64,000 nucleotides of DNA from positions 1 through 64,000 of the forward strand of contig JAAEAF010002732.1 in assembly GCA_011037195.1 (NCBI GenBank), written 5' to 3'. This document shows, piece by piece, positions 51,840 through 63,530 of the stretch. The notes under the pieces were generated by a model, which worked only from the letters and a program-made list of their open reading frames with translations, ran no database searches and was not told the origin of the DNA. Source of the stretch: Triatoma infestans. Its lineage: Eukaryota > Arthropoda > Insecta > Hemiptera > Reduviidae. Made by a program: the position numbers and the translations under genes. Position 1 is the first letter of the stretch; the number at the start of each line of letters is the position of its first letter.

Positions 51840-51915
51840 TTGGATGAAAATTCGAAACCGGTCAGGAACACAAAAACATGCATGCTACGATGGTTGAAAT
51901 TTCAGATGTAATCCA
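51840..51915 (+). mobile_element. foldback-element arm, decayed fragment
   Basis: It keeps GAAACCGGTC of the hammerhead 3' half and degenerate flanking arm sequence (ATGCATGCTACGATGGTTGA). The CTGANGA box and stem II are lost. Confidence 0.45.
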
Positions 51916-52429
51916 GCATTCAGCATCCACATATTCAGTATATCACTTTATTTGAACTTCTTGACCGCCAAAGCAAACAATGTAACGTTGCAATTTTAAA
52001 GAAAATTTCTTGATTAAATTATATTAATTACAGTAAAAGAAATGTGAATGTGTCGCCGCAGATTTTTTTAAAATTATTATTATATTGAATATTTTAGTGG
52101 TTTATTATAACTAATCCACTTAAAAAACTAAAAGTTTTTTTTTTAAATTACAACTTTCTAGTTATGGTGCAAATATAGGAGTTATTTAGCCGGAATTTGC
52201 ACTAAGACGGGTAAGTTCATTGTAGGTAGTAAAGTAAAAGGATAGAATTTGGAAGGTACTTCACCTTGGGACACCTGTGCATTGTACACAAGTATTGAAA
52301 CATTCTGAACTGAAGGCGGCTCTGCTTGCTGTGACCTACTTTTCACTGTTTGTCTGTAACTCTGTCGAATAGCTTCTTAGATTTGCTAAATAAATACTTT
52401 TAAACTATTTCAGTTGGTGGAAGAATAAA

Positions 52430-52490
52430 AAAAAATCTGGCGAAGAACACACACACACGATTTCTCTTTCTCCTAGTTCTGATTCAGAAA
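52430..52490 (+). repeat. dispersed repeat X, beginning fragment
   Basis: AAAATCTGGCGAAGAACAC followed by a CA run and TTTCTCTTTCTCCTAG resembles the X beginning. Confidence 0.4.
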
Positions 52491-52561
52491 TTTTCTAATG
52501 AGTTGGATAAGTTTAGTGAAGTGTCACTTGAGTACAATAAATGGTTCCAATCTTCTTATTA

Positions 52562-52660
52562 TAGATGGGCGAACGCCCGAAACTGGTCGATGATCACAAA
52601 ATGAAGAGCAGGTTATCACGGCAAATATTTCTAATGCTTTCCAACTCTGCGCAACCATAC
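52562..52660 (+). mobile_element. foldback-element arm, truncated
   Basis: It starts in the middle of the hammerhead at GATGGGCGAACGCCCGAAAC, so stem II, GAAA, stem III and the GTC site remain but the CTGANGA box is missing. It runs on to an arm end with TTTCCAACTCTGCGCAACCA. Confidence 0.6.
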
Positions 52661-53985
52661 AGAATATTTGGGATACATGCTGTTTCACATGCTGGCTCTA
52701 CTCTACTGCTGGACTGTGCCTATGGCTCCAATACTCGGCTCAAGAAAGCCCCTAAGTTCTCCATCCTCTAGTAGAGAGAACAAAATGGATAAATAATAAT
52801 TGATATTGCTCAACTTTATTGATGTGCGACAGACACAGCTTGCTACTTTATCAGACATTATTTATCGTAGTATTTAAATAAAAAATAATCGAAACTTAAA
52901 TAAATAGACATACTTTTATACGTTAATTAAAATGCATACCACTATTCGTTATTTCATAATAAGTATGCTTGTCCTTAATATACATATTATTTATAACCAA
53001 ACTAGAAAACAGTAATAATAAATTAGAAATAAGAATAGATCTAGAGGGTATAATGCTGAACAAGTCCATTATTAAGTCTTCCTTAACTATGGTAAATACT
53101 CCAAATCGTGGCATTACTTTTGAAGTATACCACTCAGAGATTTCAGTATACTATCTCTGGCGCCAAACCACAGTCCTGTAACGAAAATTCTTGTTCACGG
53201 AATTTCTTCTTGTAAGAAGGGACCTCTCCACAAGTGACCCTCTTGTCTCCGTCTATCTTTACGGCCTTTTGCCATATCCTCATATCTTATTGATACGGCC
53301 TCATCGATAGCGTACAAAGTTCTCTTTCAACCAGTTCCATAAATTTGGTGTTCGATGTTGAAGCATTTTGTTGATGTTGAAGTCTTTCCTCTCAAACAAA
53401 TTTATTATTTTAAATTTATTTTAAATTAAAAGCTGTAACAAATTTTCTTAAGTGCTATTATAACTGAGTTACAGTTACAGCTTTATTCCTCAAAAAATGT
53501 GTAAACTTGTAAACGGAATCAGAATAACATAGCCGAGAGCTAACACTAGCGAATGCCCAATTTCGAAGACAACCTACCCAAAAAACTTGGACTTAGTGAA
53601 TGTTTTGGCAATAGTTAAATAGTTGATGCTTTAAACCAACGTGACCCGTTCTAACAATCGCTTCTTGAACGTATATCATTATCATATCATTTTTTATTAG
53701 CCAGATCCAGTCACCACAATCTTTTTTGATGATCTTATAGGATGATTATTTTTGTTTTTTAGAAAGTAACTCCTCACAGTAATTGTAGTATTACAGTATT
53801 ATGTATGTTCCTTTCAATCTGTGCAGGTAGCAGTTGGGGGCGAGATATTTAGGGCTGTTGTTCTGCTGCCCAGCATTTACATTATCCATGTTTAGTGGAC
53901 TGTTTGATTTTCCCCAAATCTTTCTTTATATTGCTCTATTGAAACAGTATTTCTCAACTAGGAGAGGGAGGTTCTTCTCCTAATA
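52661..53985. other. interval with no recognisable gene
   Basis: A+T-rich, with only short frames on both strands around 52923-53181. No element or RNA signature is seen. Confidence 0.45.
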
Positions 53986-54312
53986 TCTGAAACAACCATT
54001 TTCATGAAAACGGCTCTGAGTGATTTTCGTTAAACTTGATACAGTATCTGCACATATTTTTACTTTCTCTTACTCCTAATAAGAGATCGTGATCGTGCCA
54101 AATTTTCGATATCGAGTTTCACCGGAAATAATGTTTTGAGGACCCCTGAGTCCAAAAAAGTAGTTTTTACAAAATGGTGTGGGTGTGTATGTGAACACAG
54201 CTCAAAAGCGAAAAATCGCATCATTCCTTACTTGACATTCCGTTTATGTATCACCATGGGATCCGACAGTTGTCTGACAAAATTCCTTAACCACTGTACT
54301 GAATGTTTTTTC

Positions 54313-54632
54313 ATCAGAGACATTTTCCGTAATAGCTTGCTTCTTTTTGAGGTCATCGACCGTTCGCCCATATTCAGGATGCGTTTGTCAAACAGTGTGA
54401 TAACACAGACTTGCACAGAGCAAATTCAGTTTACACACTCACACAAATACAGTTTACACATTGAGTGTGTAAACTGAATTTGCTCTGTGCAAGTCTGTGT
54501 TATCTCACTGTTTGACAAACGCATCCTGAAGATGGGCAAACGCCCGAAACAGGTCGGTGACCTCAAAAAGAAGCAGGCTATCACGGAAAATGTCTCTGAT
54601 GATTTCCAGCTCTGCGGAACCAACCAGAACAA
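54313..54632. mobile_element. hammerhead-bearing foldback element, copy 3
   Basis: This is a 320-bp insert in a copy of X, flanked by a perfect 12-bp duplication, GAATGTTTTTTC, at 54301-54312 and 54633-54644. The arms are about 150 bp, extending inward past the hammerhead into CACAGAGCAAATTCAGTTTA on both sides, with a short centre near 54445-54462. The right arm reaches the full outer end (CAGCTCTGCGGAACCAACCA), and the left begins at ATCAGAGAC. The right-arm hammerhead is complete; the left one has lost its GAAA region. Confidence 0.87.
54522..54559 (+). ncRNA. hammerhead ribozyme, right arm of foldback copy 3
   Basis: Plus strand: CATC, CTGAAGA, extra T, GGGC-AAAC-GCCC, GAAA, CAGGTC, GGTG. 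Stem I keeps four pairs including one T-G wobble, because GATG has changed to GGTG. Stem III has two pairs and a two-base loop. Core bases are intact. Confidence 0.68.
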
Positions 54633-55753
54633 GAATGTTTTTTCTTTCACTTACTTTGCGATTTTTTCAATAATGGCTCCATCGATTTTCTTTAATCTTG
54701 TACGTCAGTTATATATATTAAGTGATACAACGTTTATTTTTAACATTTCTCTGGGAAAATTCATTTAAAAAACATTTGAGTTTCCGGGTTGTGATCGACG
54801 ATTCGCCCATGTTGCAATGAGCTTCTTTAGGGTCGTAACACCTTGAAAACCAATAAGCCATCCAAGCCCAATAAGGGGGTGACTGTGAATATCACTTTTA
54901 TTTGAAACTTTGTTCCAATAAAGTCCATTTATTTTATTTTTTTTTTTAAATTTTAAGCAAGTTTCTGGAAAGCAATAATTTGATTTGTAGGTGTTCCTGA
55001 GTAGTCTGCTAGTTAGGCTTAAATTTGAAACTATCGTTAAAATCTACCGATATAAGTTTTGCTGGTAACCAATGGAGGCGCTGCCATACTTGTAGTTTAC
55101 CGTGATTTTCTCAAATTCAGATCTAATAAATTTCCCTAACATTTTATGTTTATTAGCTATTTATTATAACAAAACAAAACAAAATTATCTGTTTCATGAT
55201 TTAATCTGTGTAATAATGTATTGTTTCCTCTTTCTTTGTTTATGTCAGTTCGATTGATTGGTAAGCTGTGTGTTAGCAACTTGACATTGTCGAGCAGCCC
55301 CACTGACAATTCTTTACGAATAAAGTGTTTCTCTCTCTCTCTGGATGACCTTTCTTATGAAAACTGAATTTAAAGATTTCTACATGTTTTGACTTGATCG
55401 TCCAGTAATCTGTTAAATGTGTGTTGTCAACTGGCCAAGGTTGTTGAAAATTTATGAATTTTGCCAAAATCAATAGGAGAGAGAGTCGGCTGCGTCTTTC
55501 ATATAGGATTTTGGAATTCTCTAATTGTGTGATTGTGTGTGTATTAAGTATTGTAAAGCAGATTACATTTTAACACAAGGCAAGTAATAATAGCTGTAAT
55601 AATGGAGATCGGACTTAGATTTGAACAAGAAGTTTTAGTGAGAGAAGGAGCGAGAGAGTGGCGGAGCTGCATTCCACATGCAGTAGAGTGTGTCTGTTTG
55701 TCTGTCGGTCGGTGTGGTGTGGTCGACCTGCTTGCTGTGTACGCTCACCACCC

Positions 55754-55756
<3 letters not shown>

Positions 55757-55783
<27 letters not shown>
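55757..55783. repeat. (CA)n microsatellite
   Basis: Pure ACAC run of about 27 bases. Confidence 0.9.
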
Positions 55784-55786
<3 letters not shown>

Positions 55787-56845
55787 CATGCGGCACACTC
55801 GTAGTGCTGCTGCTATGTGTACATACTAGTAGAACACTGTAATGGTCGGTTTGTTATTACTAACAAGTTGTAGAGAGTCCTCTTCTCCTACTTCTTGTTG
55901 CATACTGTGTCAGTGTGAGAGAGTGTTTACTAGTGCGCCCCTCTCGGCCAGTCCCCACAACAAACTCACACACAGAAATAGAGGTGTACTCTAGTGTGAA
56001 GATTAAGTGTACTAGGCCAGAGTGGTGGGGGAGCTGGAACTCACCCGGTCCAAACTTCTCTTGCTCTCCCGCCCCGTCCGTTCTAAACCTGTGTCTATCT
56101 ATAAGTACGTCCTCCAACTTCATCTTCACCACCCCGCGCGCTATCTGTGTCATAGTGTCTCGCTCTGGTCATGCCTTCTCTGTAAGAGCTATATTCTTTT
56201 CTCTTACTTCTCTCAAGTAAAACTCCCTCAGTCTAACAAAGCACTCACACATATAGAACACTTCCCTTGACATTCCTACACCCATTGTCTGTCATGTCCC
56301 CACCTCATTTAGTATAATGAACTCTATCGGACGTCGACCAAAACAAGCTTTCACCTAACCTTAACAAACACCTCCTAAATAGTTTTGTATTTATATTGTT
56401 TCTCTATAGCTATAATAACAATAATAGTACAACATAATATTAAGAAGGAAAAGACATAAATCTATTACCTACGGCACTTTTCACATGCGAGTGTTTCTAA
56501 ATACTGGTTAAAAAAAAATCATCTGGTCTGAAACACTCACACTATCTTCTCTTAATTACGATTTTCATAATTTTTTTTTTTTTTTTTTTTTACAATTCCG
56601 AATGATTGCAATATATTTGTTGCCCCTGATATTATTGAGGTGCCAGCGTCGTGTATGTTGGAGTAGTATTGTAGAAAGAGGCCTAGGGTGACGGCCGGTC
56701 ACAGCTCTGTCAAATAAAAAGGGCGACCTAAACATGTATTATGAGCAGTAGTATAGTAATGAAACTACAAAGTGTCTTGGAGTAGATGGAAGCACATACT
56801 TTGCTGTCAATAGTTTGCAACAAATATGACATGTAGCAGTTATTC

Positions 56846-56902
56846 ACGAGTCTGCAACTAGGGATCTCCCAGCGACAAGATCAGCCTCTTAATCATTGTA
56901 CC
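56846..56902 (-). other. degraded tRNA-like sequence
   Basis: On the minus strand an ATGATTAAGAGG A-box-like element precedes a GCTGGGAGATCCCTAGTTGC stretch that looks like a T-arm missing two bases. It is similar in layout to 32991-33057. It could be a SINE head. Confidence 0.3.
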
Positions 56903-58454
56903 AAACCAATAAGTTAGTGCAAACCATGCACTGATGATGACTGCCCCTAAGGAGCCCTCTACCTGTTGACGTGTTCGACACCAGTACGTAGCAGGGCGCA
57001 TGACAGACCCACACCAGCAATCTACATTGCTATTGTAATTTGCCTACAGTGGCGCTCTCTTCACCACTTTCCCAATGAAATGTTTGAAATGGGAAAGTAA
57101 ACAAATAAAATTAATCTAAAAAAAAAAGTGATTGTAGCAATGAATCTGTATTTATTTAGATGAATCTACTTTCACAGATCTGGTCTAGATAGTACAATCG
57201 CTCTGCTGATTGACAACCAATTATTATTAACCGTAGAACAGTTATTATATTTAGGTTTTCTTTTCTTTCTTTTTGAATTTCATAAATTATTGATTATTGT
57301 TTTTGTTAAATATAAATTTGCATTTCGTCTTTTACTTAAAAGTAGAATTGTGGAAATGAAAAGGGAGTGGCCATAGAACAGATCTACTACAACTTGGATT
57401 ATCTATTGCTGCCTCATAGACTGGTACCGTTTGTACTGATACATGTAGTTTAGGTGAATGGTGGTAGTTGCATATATCAGTTGTAGTGAAAAAATCCTAC
57501 GTCTTGTTCAAGCAGAGTTGTCACACACAAATGCAGGGAGGACACAAGGAGGCTAGACAAATTCGTCACGTCACCCTACCACTGCGGAAGCTTGTTAGCG
57601 AATCATACACTTTAGTCGTCATTAGAACTACAAGCCGTACCACCTACAAAACGCTCTTAGAAAAGTTAAGATTCAGCCTTTCCTCCACCTTCTGGAAGTT
57701 AAAGAAGAACTGTTTAGGGCTATTCAAAAGGTTACAAGAAGAAAGTTCTCGACCAATTCTAAATGGGTTAAACTCAGCTATACTGCAGTTCAACATCAGT
57801 ATATCAGCAAGTCTGTTCAGCTTGCTGAACGCCTTACTATATCCTAATTTTGTAAAACATCTTGTCAGTAATTTCTAAAAATTTATAATTAAACTTATTG
57901 CTAAGACACTGAGTTAGTTTTCGCCATTACCAAACCCGTTGCCCACCCTATCTGCAGTCCCTTCATACAATGTGTTTATGTGTTCTGTCTATATTCTCTC
58001 TATCTAGGTTGGGATGCCCGGAGAAACGCCCATATCCCTGAAGAATATTTTATTCCACTTCCCTCCCACAAGTAACGAGATCAATAGTCCTTTCCTCCAT
58101 TACAATTTTCTATCTAATACCAAAACCAATATTGAAGAATTTTTGGCAACCAATTTATTTATTTATTCTGCTATTATCAAATTAATAGCAAAAGAGTTTC
58201 GAGTCAAATATTACAACTATAAATAAATATAGACACTCGACCTAATTATCAAAACAAAGAAGTAATAAACGCGATAATTGTTTCACACTTTATGTTCTAT
58301 TAGTGTTAGAAGCATAGATAACATTCTATGGAAAAAACAGGTTCGAGTTATCATGAACAAAAATAATTTATTTTGTTAATAAATAAGCACAAATTATTAT
58401 CAAGCACCAAAAAATTATAAAGCACATAATTCCTTCTTTTTAATAGAAATATTG

Positions 58455-61400
58455 GGGGTCAAGGGGCTTTCCACCGCTCTGTGTGGGAAGCTCCAGGGTG
58501 AATAGCAGGCTTCATCTCCTATTCATCAATGACCTCCGAGCGCAGCATCTAGTGTTACTGCATCCTTCTCGAGGTGACCCCGTCTTCGAACTCGGCGGAT
58601 CTAGACCTGGACGTCGATAAAAGTCCCCGGCGGTTAAGGGTGTACCCGCTGGTCATCTGAGGTGGTGCCCCCAGGGGCAGCCTCAGAGACACGCCCCCCT
58701 AAAACTGGGTGTTATGCGTACCGTGCCCATGAAGGTTTGCAGCCAGGGGGTAATACAGGTTGTAGTATAACGGTGCCTTCCTGAAACCGGGCCGCATCAG
58801 GGAGTAATGAATGGCCTTGCTGTATCATGCGGGGCTCTGATGCAGTCGACCGAAGAGAACCCTAGCTGAACGTGGGAATATCCATGAAGACACTAAAGAA
58901 ACTTAAATCTGAAACTAAGCGGGTAGCTACCGCCCACTACAACCCGCGGCCCAAGCCACAAAGGAGCTTGTTCCCAGTGGAATGGGCATGCAGGGCATCA
59001 GCGAGACGAGTATTCCTCGCCAAGCTGAGCAGGCTCAAATAAGTAAGCGGGTGGATACCGCGATTGTACAAATGGAACCCCAGGTATGGGGTAACAACAG
59101 AGTGTGGGGGAGTAGAAGAGATAACAGAAGAGCTGAGTACCTTTTAGAGTTTATCCTCCAATATAACCTAGACATTTTTAATGTTGGGGCGTCACCTACG
59201 TTAGTGACTAGGTTAAGGGAGGAGGTTTTAGATATTACTTTCGACAGTCCTAGCATCGGGAGTTTGTTGGGAGCTGGGAAGTCTCGGACGAGCCTTCCCT
59301 TTCAGATCATCGAATTATTACATTCAATCTTGAGGGGCTTGGCGATGGAGGAGTGGAGTGGAGAAACCCCAGACGTACAAATTGAGAGGAATTTGTTACC
59401 AATTTGGGCTGCGCTCTAAATCGCATCGACACTGCGAGGGCGCCGCAGTGTCGTTTGGAGCTGGAGCATACGGTAGAGGAGCTGAATGGGGCGATGGTAG
59501 GCGCCTTTGAAGACAGCTGCCCCGTGAGTAGACTCCTTTGCTGTAGGGATGCCCCCTGATCTTAGATTGGACACGGATCTATCCAATCTAAGATCTAAAG
59601 TGCGCAAGCTCTCAATAGAGCAAAGCGCACTGGAGATTGGCAGAGCTAAACGCGGGCGCTTACTACCTACAACAAGGAGATTAGGAAGGCTAAAAGAACC
59701 AGTTATAGGAAATTCTGTGAGGACATTATCTCCTTACCCATGGCGGCCAGATTGCATAAGGCAATGGCCAAGCATGGTGTTGGAGCAACGATGTCACTCA
59801 AAAGACCTGATGGCAGCTATACGCAGGATGGAGAGCAACGTGCTCTTCTCCTGCTGGAGACCCATTTCCCGGGGAGCCTGCCACCAGAGGATGGTTCTGA
59901 GACGATAGGGCCTAGTAGACCGACAAGGAATGACTGGGAGGTGGCCAGAACCATCTGTACGCCATCAAGCATAGAATGGGCAATAAACAATTTTCAGCCC
60001 TTCAAGTCGTCTGGTGTGGATAAGTTCTTGCCTGCCCTTCTACAAAAGGGCCTAAAGGAGGTTCTTCCACACCTGGTTAGGATCATTCGGAGTAGCTTGG
60101 CACTCGGGTATATACCGAGGCCATGGAGAAGTGCCAGGGTGGTTTTTATCCCCAAGGTTGGGAAAAGGGACGCCACCGTGCCCAAGTTCTTTAGGCCTTT
60201 CTGCCTTACGTCTTTTCTTCTAAAGACAATGGAGAAGGCCATGGACAATTATATCAGGGCAGAGGTTTTGGAGAGGGTGCCTTTGCACCCCTGGCAGCAT
60301 GCATATCTAGCGGGAAGGTCGACGGATACTGCTCTGTATCGGCTGACAGAGTAATCCAGAGGACTCTAGACGCTAAGGAAACGGCCATCTGTGCCTTTCT
60401 GGACATAGAAGGCGCGTTTGACAATACCTCCTATGAGGCGGTTGGCAGAGCCCTTATTAGAAGGGGAGTGGGCAGCACAACCGCCAGATAGATGAAGGAA
60501 ATGTTGTCCACAAGAACGGTAGAGACAGAGGTGGGCTCACGGACCATCCACTCCCGCATTACTCCTAGCTGTCCGCAAGGGGGGTTCTGTCACCCCTAAT
60601 GTGGAGCCTGGTGGTGGATGAGCTCCTCTGCAAGCTGACGGACCTCGGCATTTCCTGTCAGGGTGATGCCGACGATGTCGTCATTATTGGTAGAGGGAAG
60701 TTTGAAGAAACCTTCTGTGACACAATACAGAGGGGGTTAGATATTACTAGTGGGTGGTGTGGCTCAGTGGGGTTGAAGGTTAATCCAGCGAAAACCACTC
60801 GATACCCTTCACTAGGAAAAGAACGGCTTCCATGCCTGAAAAGTGTCCGGCTAGCCGGAGAAGAATGGGGTGGGAAAAGGAGGTTAAGTTCCTAGGGGTA
60901 ACATTTGATAGTAAACTCCAATGGAAGGAACACATTGAATCAATTGTTAGTAAGGCCACTGGCGCCCTCATGATATGTAGAGGATGGCGGGCAAATCCTG
61001 GGGATGCCCCCTAAGTATCCTACGGTGGATGTACACCATGATGGTGAGACTAGTCATCACCTACGGCGCAGTGGCTTTGGCAGTGCCAAAGTAGTATCAG
61101 TTAGGAGGACTCTTGACAAGGTACAGCGGCTCGCATGCTTATGAATGACGGGGGTTATGCGGACTTGTCCCACCGCCGAGATGGAGGTTATCCTCAATCT
61201 GTTACCTCTGCACCTAGTGGTGAAAAGGGCGGCGAAGGGAGCTCTTTTTAGGATCTCTAGGGGTGGCGCAGGAGGAGAGAGGTTAGGGAGTTGTTATTCT
61301 CACCTTTGGGCTCCCTCATCGGGCACCTCCCTAGAGATGGCATGATTAAGAAATACAGCTTCACTAAAAACTTTTCGTCGAAACTGGGCACCAAAAGTGG

Positions 61401-62393
61401 GTGGAGCGAAAGATCCGCTCTGTTGGGCATCAAGGAACATGCCATTAAATGGTATACTGATGGGTCGAAGACCCTCGAGGGGACTGGGGCGGGGGTGGTT
61501 GGTCCAAGGATCAAGCACTCGGAACCCATGGGTAAATTTCCCAGCATCTTCCAGGCGGAGATATAAGGTTTGGAAGATGTGTACAATTTAACCTCGATAG
61601 GTGATATAGGAACCAGGAGTGTTATCCTTTCCGATAGTCAAGCAGCCATTAGAGAATTGAGTGCATCAGTTATCAACTCTAGAATGGTCCGGGAATGCCT
61701 AGATAAACTTAATAACTAGGCAGAAGGAACAAAGTTGTGCTTTGGTGGGTGCATATTGGCATCGAAGGGAATGAGATAGCCGACGCCCTGGCTAAGATAG
61801 GCGCTACGACCCCGCTTCTAGGGCCGGAACCTTTTTGTGGGGTTAGCGACCAGTTTCTGTTGGAGGAACTTAGGAAGGAAGAGGAGACGAGGAGATCTCA
61901 ACTCTGGAACTCCCTCCCCGGTTTGCGGCAGGCCAAGATCTGCTTGGGAAATTATAACCGACGGAGATCGGAGGCCTGCATTGAATTGAGCAAGAACAAG
62001 CTCCGCGTTCTTACGGGTTTCCTCACGGGGCATTGCCAACTTAGAGGACACCGGTGAAGCTGGGTTTTGAAAGTGATGCTCATGCAGATTCTGTGGGGAG
62101 CTGGAGGAAACTCCATTACATCTCCTAACAGACTACGAGGCTGCCACACAGAGAAGGTTCAAGAACCTGGGTAGCTACCAGTTGGAGGAGGGGGATATCC
62201 CCTCTCTAGATCCCGTCAGGATACTGGGATTCCTTAGGGATTTCAGACTGATGGAGGTGTTGTAGAACGGATGTTAGCTGGGACATCTGTTCGGGTGCTG
62301 TGGGCAAGCCTGCGGCACCCAGGGGGCATAGCAGAATAGACCGGATAGATGGTTGCAGTGCGTTGGCCCCCCGCTTCAAAAAAAAAAAAATAC
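58455..62393 (+). mobile_element. non-LTR retrotransposon H with RNase H, internally deleted
   Basis: This is about 3.9 kb, bounded by an 8-bp repeat AAATATTG at 58447-58454 and 62394-62401, with an A-run at 62378-62390. The 5' end has a long leader with a strong hairpin (about 58463-58490) and what looks like the start of ORF1 (ATG near 58883), but ORF1 and most of the endonuclease are missing. RT, RNase H and the C-terminal zinc region follow in order. The element is GC-richer than its surroundings. The RT motifs resemble the Loa/Jockey group, but the clade call is tentative. Confidence 0.75.
59090..62265 (+). pseudogene. element H ORF2 (endonuclease end, RT, RNase H), many lesions
   Basis: It begins with the end of an endonuclease (ILQYNLDIFNVG, then VLDITFDSPS). 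RT is mainly at 59740-60900: SSGVDKFLPALLQKGLKE, PRPWRSARVVFIPKVGKRD, HAYLAGRSTDTALY and FLDIEGAFDNTSYE (about 60400). The active site reads Gly-Asp-Ala-Asp-Asp, with an aspartate where the Tyr should be (about 60670). The thumb has KFLGVTFDSKLQWKEH. RNase H has KWYTDGSKTLEGTG (about 61450), VILSDSQAAI and HIGIEGNEIADALAKIG (about 61745). The C-terminal region has RFCGELEETPLHLL. Frameshifts occur near 60350, 60590, 60890 and 61570, with stops at several points. The catalytic Tyr loss suggests the copy is dead independently of its frameshifts. Confidence 0.78.
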
Positions 62394-63079
62394 AAATATT
62401 GAACCAGCAGCTTTTTTTTCATATGGTTTAAATACTATTTCCCGTCACTTAACAATCAGTAATATTGAAATAAATTAATTGGGATTGTAATTACTTATTA
62501 TAACAGAGAAAATGCAATATATAAGCGATAAATATTTTTAATCAATTAAGAAAGCAATTTATAATGGATGTGTTAGGTGGAGAGAATTTGTCTGGTTGAT
62601 GAATTAAGAAGACGGAATTAACACTGGTTAACTATGTATAATAATAATAAGACACGGTCTGCCTGGACTTTACAACAGAGAATGGTTAAGGTAAAGAGGT
62701 ACGAAAATGACACGAAGTGACTGGAGAGATGATGAACTATAGTGAACTGTATTGAACTGTATGTTGAACTCTATCGAACTGTCCTCGCTGTATTTATACA
62801 GTATTTATACACTCCAGTCAGAGAGAGTGCTTGGGTTCGTTTCTCTTCTCTTTACTCTCTTTTATTGCTGATCTCTTTTTGGTTGCTGTTACACAATTAA
62901 TTCATAACAAATCGGAATCATGTATTTTTTAATTTATCAACCAAATTTTGAATCTTTAGGCAAAGAAAAACAGCACCAAGCAGGTCATTGATTGAATTTT
63001 CTTCCTAATTTCAAGTATATTAGATATTATATTCAATATTTATTATATTTTGTCAAGAGTTTTCTTGACTTTCTCAATC
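62394..63079. other. interval with no recognisable gene
   Basis: A+T-rich, with repeated GAACTGTAT-type words at 62735-62775 and no coding signal. Confidence 0.45.
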
Positions 63080-63530
63080 TTCGTTCTGCTATATTGCTAC
63101 CGCGCCATAGGGGATGATCTGCCTCACCATCATGGTTTTCATCGAATTAAGAATGCGAGGAGGACATCCCCAGGAGTTACCCACCATCCTCCTTTACACC
63201 AAGAGAGTGTGCGCGAGTAGTTTTTCTGGCAGTTTGTTCAGGATGCCTGTTCCATTGGAGCTTACTGCCCAAAGTTACTCCAAGATATTTAACTCCTTTT
63301 TTCCACTCTAAATCAATTCCAGCTAACGGATACTTTTCAAGTGTAGAAGAGTCCTTCTCCTAGTAAAAGGGACTACCGTAGTTTTCGTTGGGTTTATTCT
63401 CAAGGTGTCGTCAAATGCACCTTCTATGTCTAGAAAGCAAATGGCCGTCTCTTTAAGGTCCAGAGATTCCTGGATCAGACTCGTCAGCTGATACACAGTG
63501 ATATCCGTGGATCTTTAGCACAGGCACACT
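63080..63530 (-). pseudogene. element H family, deleted RT fragment
   Basis: On the minus strand, LDLKETAICFLDIEGAFDDT is joined near 63405 to INPTKTTVVPFTRRRTLL and a thumb-like LGVTLGS-type segment. The RT palm between these blocks, including the active site, is deleted. It is related to but clearly different from the copy at 58455-62393. Frameshifts follow near 63350. Confidence 0.65.

Larger units (their letters stand above)
53990..54780 (-). repeat. dispersed repeat X, copy split by foldback copy 3
   Basis: Minus-oriented X sequence occupies 53990-54312 (with the hairpin end TTACTTTCTCTTACTCCTAA near 54060) and 54633-54780. The middle is a foldback insertion with its own target duplication. 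Confidence 0.65.
54781..58446. other. long interval without a recognisable gene
   Basis: No convincing coding sequence is seen. Contents noted: a CT run near 55330; a (CA)n microsatellite at 55757-55783; an X beginning at about 56516-56570 followed by a T-run; a degraded tRNA-like stretch at 56846-56902 on the minus strand; and a plus-strand 136-codon frame at 57468-57878 with no recognisable motif. Composition varies (GC-richer at 55600-56200), but no splice-linked exons could be assigned. Confidence 0.45.

Noticed and set aside
55602..56270. Open frames in the GC-richer 55.6-56.3 kb region as candidate host exons
   Set aside because: Frames run through a CA microsatellite, lack domains, and no splice-compatible structure could be followed.
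56925..56980. Possible further hammerhead at CTGATGATGACTGCC
   Set aside because: The CTGATGA box is present, but no GAAA box, no convincing stem II and no stem I pairing follow at the right distance.
57468..57878. 136-codon plus-strand frame
   Set aside because: It starts in unassigned DNA, has no motif, no recognisable relatives and no element context; kept only as part of a non-coding interval.
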